Shown: piece after piece, positions 23,812 to 33,348 of the stretch
Layout: the number at the start of each line of letters is the position of its first letter
Position numbering within the stretch: position 1 is the first letter of the stretch
Source of the DNA: Ottelia alismoides
Lineage: Eukaryota; Streptophyta; Magnoliopsida; Alismatales; Hydrocharitaceae
Length of the DNA: 64,000 nt
NCBI GenBank assembly: GCA_037367405.1
Contig: JAZKJV010006050.1
Coordinates: forward strand, 174,171 to 238,170
Reading direction: 5' to 3'
The notes under the pieces: generated by a model
Told to the model about the DNA's origin: nothing
Seen by the model: the letters and a program-made list of their open reading frames with translations, nothing else
Databases searched by the model: none
Position numbers and translations under genes: made by a program

Positions 23812-24652
23812 ATAATAGAGTAACCGATATTGATAGAAGAACACGAATTCCGGTTACTATGATCTCGCAGCCTCTTGAACCATCCTCTACCCAGGATGAC
23901 TATCTTCTTGAGTACAATCAATTTTCCTTCGATAATCTACGAGATAACCAAAGTCAAGGAAATATAACTCATGACCAGACCACAATGTTTATGAACAATC
24001 AATACTCTACTCGAGGTTACATGCTAGAATCAAGACACATAGAGAATGATTATTCGATCACTAGTCATGAGATGTTTGAGGATGAGATTGCTCGGATTAA
24101 TCATAGAGCAGACACTTTAACTGAGAGAATATACGACCTCATCCAATCCATGCAGAATTCAGAAGAAGTGAGGCCACCACCATGCGAACCACTGCATCAA
24201 CACAATCAGGCACAACCACTGCTGACCTCTGACCTCCCCACTGACCTTATTATCGAAAATATCAAAAAACTTGAAAAATTCAAAAATTCAAAAAAATTGG
24301 ACAATTCTGAAATGGAAGCATTTTGCAAGAGTCTGATCTTAGAGCTTCCATTGATCAAAGCCATAGAATATGTGCCCGATCTTAAGAGATTTGTGAAGAG
24401 TCGACTGAACACCTATAAGACGGGCAAGAAACGATCCAGGACTGAATATCATATCATATCTATGGCTAGTTCTTTGGTGATGAATCATAAACTCAAAAGC
24501 CGCAAAGTTAAGCGATTGACTCGGGTCACATGTGAAATTGAGGATTCTATATTCACTCATGTTCGGTTGGACGACGATTCCACATTAAACATCCTCCCGA
24601 AGTCCGTCTTTAATCAACTTAAATTCAGACAACTCAAAAAGACTAGAGTGAT
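23808..24652 (+). pseudogene. RT-E retropepsin-containing ORF, 5' part (interrupted by RT-A)
   Basis: ATG at 23808. The frame is open for 281 codons to the RT-A insertion site. An Asn/Gln/Ser-rich N-terminal segment and an Asp/Glu/Lys-rich region lead into a pre-protease block comparable to the IDRFHIQLTLQEAL...PLLQR part of RT-A. The retropepsin active-site strand follows: RLDDDSTLNILPKSVF (codons about 24564-24611) aligns with LLDSGSSINLLPAAL. The catalytic Asp is kept but Ser-Gly is replaced by Asp-Asp, which predicts an inactive protease. No capsid domain is seen. After the insertion the frame continues in phase at 42441. Confidence 0.8.
24648..24652. repeat. Target-site duplication of RT-A, left copy (GTGAT)
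   Basis: GTGAT precedes the RT-A 5' LTR start (TGATGAATAC) and recurs directly after the 3' LTR end at 42436-42440. Confidence 0.95.
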
Positions 24653-25601
24653 TGATGAATACCCATTCATCACTCTTTATTCTTATATTTTAGCTACAAA
24701 AACCTATGCAAATGCATGTAGATATGTGTAAATAGGAAAAGTTAGCAAAAGCATGCATGTTTGTAAATATAGATAATTAGCATGTTTTTGTGCAAAAATA
24801 AAAGAATAAAGATGAAAAAGAAAAAGAGGGAAATATTTAGAATAAATATTGAGCAACCTAACCCAAGGGAGGGCTCAGCATGGGCCTGACCGCATAAAAG
24901 CCAAGTAGAGGGAGATAGGGGCTCACATGTGTACATATTATATGTAAATAAATAAATAATATTTTCCTCAATCAAAAATATGCTTGTATATATTTTGTAA
25001 ATATTTATGAAGCATAAAAACAAAACAAAAAGATAAAAATCAAAAATCCAAAAAGAATCCTTCACCTTGTACATAGACCATCATCCTTATCTATTTCACC
25101 TTGTAAATAAAGTTATTTATTTTCTAAAACTTTTTGTAAATATTCTATGGTATATATTGTAAATAAAATAAATAAAGAAAATTAAAACAAAAATCAAATA
25201 AAAATTACAAAATTAAAAACACCAAAAACATATTGTATATATACCATGTACATAAATGTATATAACTAATTATTTAACCTATGTATATAAATAATAAAAA
25301 TAAAATAAAAATAGCCTTTCATTCCTCATTTTATCCTATAAATAAATAAAATATAAAATAGGAATAAAAATGTATAAAAATAAATAATTAAAAATCAAAA
25401 AATCAAAAATCAATATATGGTATATATACCTATGTATAGCTACTATGTATAGACCTTATTTTTATTTCCAAAAATTAATTAAAAATCACAAAAAAATAGA
25501 AAAAATTAAAACAAAAATATTTTGTGTTTTGAGTTTTTGAAAATTCGGCCATTTAAGGCCCCAAAAAAATCAAATAAGAATTCAACCCTTGGCGGGCTCT
25601 G

Positions 25602-25845
25602 ATTGGTCCACGGGGGATTGTTGACCCCCGGTCAACACCTCCCCCAGGACCACCAGAGCCCGGGTCCTGTTCGCGGACCCGACTTCGCCCAATTATCTCT
25701 ACCAGACCCGATCCCCATTTCGCCTAATCTAAGGTCCTAATCATCCCCCGTGCATCCGGGAATCTCGCCCGACATTCTTCCTTGGGATCCGCGCTTCAGC
25801 TCGCCCTACCCGATCGATCCTTCCCGGACCTGCACCCATATAAAA
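25602..25845 (+). promoter_or_regulatory. RT-A 5' LTR core promoter
   Basis: ATTGG (inverted CCAAT) lies at 25602-25606. TGTTGACC and GGTCAACA form a palindrome at 25619-25637, resembling two head-to-head W-boxes. TATAAAA is at 25839-25845. Expected transcription start is near 25870. WRKY and NF-Y binding are inferred from the motifs only. Confidence 0.65.
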
Positions 25846-25897
25846 CTCGAGCTCAGCCGCCTCCTCATTCCATCTTTGGCTCTCCACCTTCACTCCC

Positions 25898-26728
25898 GTG
25901 ACCTCCATTGTAACCACCGAGGTGACAGCTCGCGTTGGCCCTTGTTGCAGCGAGGAGGAGGTGCTTGGACCATCGATCCGGCAGCCGCGCGCCGCCGTGC
26001 TCCGCCACCTAGCTGGAGCTCGAGCCTCAGGCAGTGACGACCTTCGAGGCGACGACCAGGAGCTAGCCAAGCTCCAGCCCAGTCTTTCGCATCGCCCAGG
26101 TATCCATTTAGCGCATCTATTTAGTGTAATTTCATGTTTCGCCCAAATCGACCCCTCGCCGTGTTCCTCTGATTCCGACCATCTCGCGTACTATTTCGAT
26201 CATCGGAGCACACCATCACCCTCGCCACTCCCTCGCGCACGTTCTACGCCCACTCGTTCAACCCAGCTCGCCCCGGAGCTGGGAGTCGAGCTCCTCCATC
26301 CCCAGCTCGCCGGAGCTCATTCGCACCGACCCACCAGCCACCGTCACCCCGCTTCTTTGGGTCGAGGCACTTTGCCTTCGACCCGCGAAGCTCCTGGCGT
26401 GTTTTGCAGGTCAGAAGGAGGGCATCTGAGCCCCCCTCACATCAGGTCCAGGAGCCCACCGCCGCCGAGCTCGCCGGAGCCCCTCCAGGGCTCGGGTGGG
26501 CCATCGGACAGTACCAGCAGCTGCGGGACGCCGTCGCCCATCTTCCCCGATCACCAGGAGCAGCTGAGGAGGACTGCAGCTCACGCACGAGGCCGGCGAA
26601 GTTCGCCGGTGGAGTGTTCTTCCACCATCCTCCAGCACCGTCCGATCAGCCCCCGCTCCCAGTTTGCATCGCCACCATCCATTTCTCGAGGAGCAGCAGC
26701 CGTTGATCAGATCGAGGGGCTGATCTGA
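25898..26728 (+). other. Open frame inside the RT-A 5' LTR, no ATG start
   Basis: A GC-rich open frame of 276 codons begins at a GTG just downstream of the predicted transcription start. It is open in the RT-B right LTR (19042-19833) and largely open in the divergent left LTR (5041-5700), but a 1-nt deletion near 40136 breaks it in the RT-A 3' LTR. The Pro/Ser/Arg-rich translation matches no family I know. It also spans a candidate intron (26100-26409). Probably non-coding leader; recorded because the frame persists. Confidence 0.25.
26100..26409 (+). other. Candidate leader intron in the RT-A 5' LTR
   Basis: A consensus-like donor (CCCAG|GTATCC, 26100) and a pyrimidine-rich acceptor (GTTTTGCAG|GTCAG, AG at 26408-26409) bound 310 nt in the predicted R region. 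Family 2 has a comparable pair (minus-strand donor GAG|GTACCC near 47446 and acceptor CCTGCAG|GT near 47180). Unproven without transcripts. Confidence 0.35.
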
Positions 26729-26888
26729 ACCGTCCGAGCAGCAGAGAGAGAGCCACCTGAGACCTGACCCGTCCGATCCTCCACGTGGCTCCCTCTGGAG
26801 CGTCGATTTGGCCCAAGAGACAAAGAAGGAGAGCGCCACCATCCAGAGCCGCCCGATCTTCCACGTGGCGCGAATCCAGCCGTCGACG

Positions 26889-26894
26889 AATAAA
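26889..26894 (+). terminator. Candidate polyadenylation signal in RT-A LTR
   Basis: AATAAA occurs about 1 kb downstream of the predicted start, where R could end. It is conserved in the other family-1 LTRs (TTTATT at 4706-4711 and 18839-18844 on the opposite strand). Confidence 0.4.
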
Positions 26895-28316
26895 GGGGTA
26901 ATTTGCTTAGGGCCCCCTCTTAGTTTGTCTTTTTATTTTTAGTCCTGTAAATATTTTAGTAACTTTAATTACGTAGGGTAAATTGCATTGTGGACCCTGT
27001 GCTTGTTTGTATTTGCATGTATGCCCTTGTGTGTATGAGTCCACGTGCTTCGTCACGTGTCTAGCTGGGCTATTTACATTTTTCATCCTGTAGTTCTGTT
27101 GGGTTATGAAATGAATGAATACTTTTTGGTAATTGCATTTATGCCCCTGTGAGTGTTGTTTATGCGCATGTGCGGATTTTAGTGGGATTTTTGCATCCAA
27201 GCCCCTGGACTTTTGGTACGAGTTACCAAAAAGTCCAGAAACTTGGTTTTTATTACCAAAAGGCCCCTGAGTGCCCCAGGCACGCGCCACGCGCGTGACT
27301 TGCTGGGATTTTTGCACCTTGGCCCTCAGACTTTTGGGTATTTGCACTTACGTCCCTGTGCACAATGCCCCCTCTTTGATTTTTGAATAAATATCAAACC
27401 ACCTCCAAATTCGATGAAAATTTGAAACATGGCTCCTGCCATGTTGTAGGATTTTTGAGAATTTTTGAGGACATTTTTGATTTGATTTAGTATTTTTAAA
27501 AATTCAAAAACACCTATTTTAGCTACTTTCTAGGTTTAAAAATACCAAAAAAATATAAAATCACCTCTAAAAATTCTAAAAAAAGTAGTTACTGTTTCTT
27601 GCTTGTTGTTTGATTTTATAGCCAATTTTGGCTATTTTTCATTGCTTAAAAACCCTAAAAATTTAAAAACACCTAAAAACTCATAAAAATTATAATAAAT
27701 AATTTAAAAATCCAAAAACAATAATTCGGGTGCCTAAATTTTCCTTACTCTTTCTAGATTACAGGAAAATTACCTCCAGGGCTTGTTGAGACTCTTAAAT
27801 ATTTTATTTTTGAATTTTAGGCCCTGCTGGACAGTACCTAGGATTTTTAGCACTGTTTGATTTTTAGAAAATAATTTACCCATTAGAAAAATATCAAAAA
27901 TTCACCAAAAACACTTAAAAACCTAAAAAACATAAAAGCAATTTTTCTTGAATTTTTGCTTGCTTTTTGGTGTGTTAAATAAATTGTGGAAGTTGGCTTG
28001 ATTTTGCTTTCTTTACTTTTCTTCACATTTTAAAAATCCAAAAAAAATATAAAAATTATTAAAAACCACTAAAAAACACTTTTCTTTTCTTTTATTCTCT
28101 TTTTACTACTTCGTAGGCCCTAGGCCAATCCGTGCTCCTTGTGTTCGACCCTGGGAGCTATACCAGGTTAATCCATAGCTAGACCGCTCTTCTTTGTTTT
28201 GATTGATTTGATCTATTCTGAGTGGTTATTTTTCTTGATATTCTCCGTCTGAGTGATTGAGGTCGCAACGATCACTTCCAGACCTTTGCCTTGATCATTT
28301 ATTCGGGTTATCAGAA

Positions 28317-28334
28317 TGGCGCCGTTGCCGGGGA
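28317..28334 (+). promoter_or_regulatory. RT-A primer-binding site, tRNA-Asp(GUC)
   Basis: TGGCGCCGTTGCCGGGGA, 3 bp after the LTR end, is an exact complement of the plant tRNA-Asp(GUC) 3' terminus. Confidence 0.95.
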
Positions 28335-29793
28335 GCACGGCTTAGTAGTTATTTTTGACTTTCTTTTCATTTTTGTTTTCGCGGCTTTTCGCGGCTTTTG
28401 TTCATAGTTCCTTTTTGATTTATTTTGTTTTATTTTGATTTTCTTTTCTTTTTATTTTTGTTTGATTTTGTGTGACTATTTTATTTCTCATTTTTGCATA
28501 TATACCCTTGTTCTTATTTTCATTTATTATTTGATTATTTTATTGGTCTGACCACCCTCTTCTGTCTTTCTTGCGAGGGCCCGAGGACCGCGGAGGCGAC
28601 TTTCGAGGAGCCGGTGCAGCCGCGGAGTTCGGAGGCGGCTTCTTTCTCTAAGCCGCAGGAGAGAACGAGAGAGAGAGAGTGAGTGGGAGAGGATAGCTTA
28701 GTTTATTTTCAGTTCATTTATTATTGTAATAATACAGGAACTGTGAGACTTTTAGACACTTAGACCGTAGCGGGTCTGTTTCGCCGAGCACCGGCGTGCT
28801 CGGGGGACCCATTAGGACCTCGCGGTTTTTCGCGGTTTTCTCGCGGCTTTTCTTTTTCTTTCTTACTGTCATTTTCCGGGTTTTTCGCGGTTTTTGCTCG
28901 AGCCCCTAGACATAGGATTTTTGTTGGTTGTGACGTAAGATTTCTAAGGCCCAACACTTAATAGAATATCTGTTCCTATAGAACGTAATTGGACCTTACT
29001 AAAATTCACTAAAAAAGTTAGTTTGATTGGATTTGAGACCACGTGCCGTTAGGAGTCACATACAACGCTGGCAGGACCCGTAGTGGCGGGCACCGAGTGA
29101 CTCCCAAGATCGGACTCCGGCCTCGATTCGGTTAACTAACTATTGTTCTTCACGATCAATAGAAGTTGCTTGTCTTAGGACTCGGCTTTTTACTGTTGCA
29201 TCATATAGCTTAGTTTACTTTTCTGTCTTTATTTTATGCGCGGATCACTCTGCATGTAGAGAGCTGGAGGCAGGTACGCTTTTCTGACTTTGCATGCATC
29301 ATTGATTTCTCGTGCATCGGCTTTTTCGACTTCTCCCCCCGATTTTGGACTTAATAACCAGGAGAACCGAAAAATTCGTTAGGCGTTTTTGTTCGCATTG
29401 AAAAATACCTAAAAAGAGTAACCATAAAATTGGGACTGCTAAGACTATCGACCTTAAAACTCGCTCACCCTAAAAATTCTGTCTTGGGGAGAGCAACCCC
29501 CTCATTGATTGGTTTGTATGTGCGAGAGAGTGACCCGAACACTAGGTAGAGCCCCCCGTTGCTATACTTGACTGACTACCGACTCTTCCGTGCGGGCCAG
29601 TCGGTTGGGTTAGCAGCGGAGATCCCAACAGGTCACGTAATCGCTCTGATATTTGTGTGTTCACCAAATAAAACAGACAAGATAATTTGACCGAACTTTC
29701 ACGGTCTTCAGCTCGCGTTGTGTTGGTGAACCGGGGGTTTGTTTTTCAATCATAGTTTTTCCAGATCTCATCCGCCCTACTCGCCAGATCAAG
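28335..29793 (+). other. RT-A untranslated leader
   Basis: 1.46 kb without a supported gene. A 62-codon frame at 28494-28682 is shared with RT-B and could be a uORF. CGCGGCTTTT/CGCGGTTTTT repeats occur at 28379-28400 and 28820-28892. The hairpin GGGGAGAGCAACCCCC lies at 29487-29502, followed by CTCATTG, and is conserved in the leaders of RT-B, RT-D and, loosely, RT-E. Confidence 0.7.
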
Positions 29794-30459
29794 ATGATGG
29801 GTAGACGGTCTCTTAGGCAGCCTCTGGCTGCACCGCTTTCGGGCGCGTCTACCTCATCATCTAGGTTGGCTCGCGAGAGCTCAGACCCGCTCTCCGAGCC
29901 CGAGTACGATTCCACCCTGTTCCCCCTCGATCCCCTTTCTGATCTACCCGAGAGACATGAGCCCGAGGAGAGATTGATTCATTTGACAGCACCTGAGTTG
30001 GGCTCCTTCGATTTTGCAGACGTCGAGATGGCAGGCGCAGGCAGTTCTGACGATCACTCCCGTCCCGAGCACTTTGTACTGGACCAGGGAGCGATCAACT
30101 CCACCCTGATCGCACAGTTAGAGACAGTCCAGCAGCAGCTCCGCGATCAGGGAGCTTTTATGATAAAGATGAGGCGTGAGATGGAGAGGCTCAGAGCAGA
30201 GAGAGATGCACAGAGCGAGCCCGAGGAGATCCCCGATGAGGCACAGGCACGAGCCGCAGCAGCAGCAGCAGCCGCAGCCGCCGCCGCAGCGGCAGCAGCC
30301 GCAGGAGGAGCAGGACCACCTAGACCGATGCGGGAGTTGCACAACCCCGGATCTACTTTGATGCACCATTGGGTTGTGGTTCCAGCCATCGTGGGGGACT
30401 TCAAGTTCCCCCCGAACACCTTGCAGATGCTCCCGCGGTTCCATGGACTGGCTACATAG
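29794..30459 (+). pseudogene. gag: RT-A gag N-terminal part
   Basis: ATG ATG start (MMGRRSLRQPLAAPLSG), the same as in RT-B and RT-D. There is a Ser/Glu-rich segment, a charged region (EMERLRAERDAQ), an Ala tract at about codons 150-170, then the start of the capsid region (PRFHGLAT). A TAG at 30457-30459 (codon 222) stops it where RT-B has a Glu codon. Reading resumes in the same frame. This is the first of five pieces of a single gag-pol frame (29794-36687, 2298 codons). Confidence 0.92.
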
Positions 30460-31671
30460 GAGCCCCATCTCCACCTACAGGAGTTTCTTATGATTTGCAG
30501 TACTGTCCACGACAGACATGTGGACCAGGATACCATACGGATGATTGCCTTCCCCTTCTCACTGGCAGATAGAGCAGCCACCTGGCTGAAACATTTGGGG
30601 AGATTCGTGTACACATGGGAGCAGCTCCGCACCGAGTACTTGAACAAGTACTATCCACTCGGGCGGACGAATGCAGCGAGGGCCCTGATCAACAACTTCT
30701 CCATGTTCCCCAACGAGCAGTTCCATGAGGCTTGGGAGAGGTTCAGAGAGCTTTTGGACAGATGCCCACACCACGATATCACGAAGCCGAACCTAGTTCA
30801 GAGCTTCTTCAGTGGGTTGTCACCAGAGCTACAGGGCCTGGTGAACGCTTCTTGTGGCGGGTCCTACTTCGCCAAGGACCACGACCAGGTCTGGGCTATT
30901 TTTGAGGAGATGGCAGAGAACTACATGGTCATGTCCCAGACCCGGCTCTACACTCAGAAGACCCAGCCACATCAGCCAGGACCCGTGCAGTACCAGAGGA
31001 TAGCACGGGTAGATGCAGGTCCTTCCAGTTCGTCCGCAGCAGCCACAGCAGCAGCACAGTTAGAGTCGTCAGCTGCGGACATGGGCATCATCAGCGAGAA
31101 GCTGGACCGCATGGAGCTGATAGAGAAGAAGCAGTGCCAGAGCATAGCACAGATGGATCAGATGGCACAGGTCTTGAGCGACCTGAAGACACAGCTCATG
31201 TGTCTCCAGGAGACACAGACGGCTTCTCAGCCCCATCTTCAGTCGCGAGGCGACGCCGGCAGCAGTAGCAGCTCGTCCCAGCGCTCCAGCACCCCAGTGC
31301 AGCCTAGACAGGTTCACCTTGTACAGGCGGAGCCGTACCAGCAGCCGCAGCCCACCTTGCAGTCACCACCATCTCCAGAGATGCAGATGGTGGTCTACCA
31401 GCCGGATCAGCCGTTGGCAGTACTACCCCCAGCCCCCTTTGATGCAGAGCCGTTGATGGATGTCAACGGGATCTGGTACGACCGTCCCCAGCCTGGGATC
31501 CGACGAGATCATCCCGGATTCAGGTGGGGGAGTGGTGGTGCCCAGCCCCAGCAGCAGCCGTCAGCACAGGGAGGGCAGTACTCCCAGCCGAGAGACCATC
31601 ACCAGCCGCAGCAGCAGCCCCCAGTCTACCAGCAGCAGTCGTCCTACGTTCCTCATCCCTATCAGCAGTAG
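30460..31671 (+). pseudogene. gag: RT-A gag capsid domain and Gln/Pro-rich region
   Basis: In frame with the previous piece. The capsid-like retrotransposon gag domain is clear: FPFSLADRAATWLKHLGRF, then FHEAWERFRELLDRCPHH from codon 310, then NLVQSFFSGLSPELQGLVNA and GGSYFAKDHDQVW. These motifs are typical of Athila-type Gag. A coiled region (EKLDRMELIEKKQ) and a Gln/Pro-rich low-complexity tail follow. TAG at 31669-31671 (codon 626) replaces a Gln codon of RT-B. Gag would form the virus-like particle that packages element RNA. Confidence 0.92.
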
Positions 31672-33348
31672 GGACAGCCTTGGAGACGTGAGCAGCAGGC
31701 TCATCAGGGATACCAGCACCAGCAGCACCCTCCTTCTTATCCCTCTCACCCATACCAGCAGCAGCAGCCTCACCCACAGAGAGGCCACCCGTCGGGCTCC
31801 CATGAGAGCCCCGCTTTGGATGATATCGCCCGCCTCCTCACGGACCAGCAGGCCACATTCAGACGGGAGATGGATGAGTTCCGCCATGAGATGCGGGACC
31901 TGATGAGAGGGAAGGCCGCCATACCCGCCCAGATAGAGCCGAACCCGAACAATCTCAAGCGGAAGTCTGAGCAGGTAGTACATACTGAGTTAGCCACTCC
32001 TAGCGATCCATTTGATGATACTTCTTCAGATCTTTTTGATGTTGATTTTGCCACGCTTAGGAGCGGTAGGACCCCAGCCGGCGGCGGCGCCTCAGCTGAG
32101 CACCATCCCGAGGCGCCACAGGAGGAGGAGAGCGGTACTGAGGCCGCTCCAGATGATGACGGTGGTACTGAGGCCACCAAGGATGCTGATCCCACAGGCG
32201 GTACTGAGGCCGCCACTTCACCAGATCTAGGAGGTGGTACTGATGCCACTCCAGCAGCAGCCGAGCCAGCACGCGGTACTGATGCCGCGAGACGTCTACC
32301 TTCAGCAGCAGCAGCAGAGCAGCCCGCCCGTGGTGGTACTGAGGCCACCGGTGTTTGTACAGATAGTGGTGTTGTTTTTCCTCATGGTCATGTATCTCGG
32401 AACTCTGCTATGAATAAAGGAAAAGGTTTATTTTCTTCTGGTCCCACTGTGGTGCGTGATGTATGTGTGGATCCGGTCCTTGAACCGCTTAGACCTTTTC
32501 CTAGTCCTTCATCTGAGAAGGACCCAGTGATCCCCTTCCCTAGAGCCCTTCAGATGGGGAAGGGGAAGAAAAATGACCCAAAAAAGAGAGAGCTTGAGGA
32601 GTTCAGCCAGAGCATGATCGATCGCTTCCACATCCAGCTGACCCTCCAGGAGGCTTTGCAGCACATCCCCCTTCTCCAGAGATCTTTGAGAGAGAGGACT
32701 ACAGTCAGGAGGAGGAGGAGGAACCACACTTCAGAGATACATGTGCTGACCAAAGCCACGTGCTTCGCGATCCAGAACCGACTGCCAGCCAAGAGGCCAG
32801 ATTCAGGGGCCCCGTATGTCAGATGCCAGATTAGTGAGCAGTGGTTCGACCGTACTCTTTTAGATAGCGGATCGTCGATCAACCTACTTCCGGCAGCCCT
32901 TCTCGACCGCTTCGAGTTGGGCACTCTTCGACAGAGCAGGACAGTCCTTCAGTTCGTTGATAGATCTGTCAAGAGGCCGAAGGGGTTATTACGAGACGTT
33001 ATCGTCACGATTCAGGGTCTGCAATTCCCCGTGGACATCGTAGTGTTGGACATGGAGATCCCTGAGTCAGTGACCGATACCCCCATCATCCTTGGTCGTC
33101 CGTTCTTGGCCACAGCCAAGGCGGTGACTGATCATGATAGCGGGAAGGTGTACTTTCGCGTCCAGGGCGAGAGTATACAAATAGAGACGGTCGAGGACTA
33201 TAGAGCCAGATTCAGATCCCGCTCAGATGCGAGTACCGATTCAGAGCAGCTGACAGACGCAGAGCCAGACATCCACCAGGACTGTGATTTTGTGATCACA
33301 GATGATGAGGCAGCTTGGGCAGACCTTGAAACACAGACCACCCTCTGA
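31672..33348 (+). pseudogene. pol: RT-A gag C-terminus, linker and retropepsin
   Basis: Same frame. It begins in the Gln/Pro-rich tail, passes the conserved KAAIPAQIEPNPNNLKRKSE block and a linker with six degenerate GGTEAT/GTDAT repeats (32133-32350), then MIDRFHIQLTLQEAL. The aspartic protease follows with LLDSGSSINLLP (Asp-Ser-Gly at 32863-32871, codon 1024) and the later PIILGRPFLATAKA strand. It ends at a TGA (33346-33348, codon 1185) where RT-B has Ser. Retropepsin normally dimerises and cuts Gag-Pol. Confidence 0.92.

Larger units (their letters stand above)
24653..28313 (+). repeat. RT-A 5' LTR
   Basis: It runs from TGATGAATACCC to ATTCGGGTTATCA. U3 (about 1.2 kb) is AT-rich, followed by a TATA box at 25839. 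A GC-rich R region extends to about 26.9 kb, with a candidate AATAAA at 26889-26894. U5 is AT-rich with repeated TTGCA...CCCCTG words (26981-27358). Confidence 0.96.

Noticed and set aside
24653..24672. Terminal inverted repeat of a DNA transposon or MITE
   Set aside because: The palindrome is the LTR start itself, next to a PPT, in an element with paired LTRs and a 5-bp duplication.
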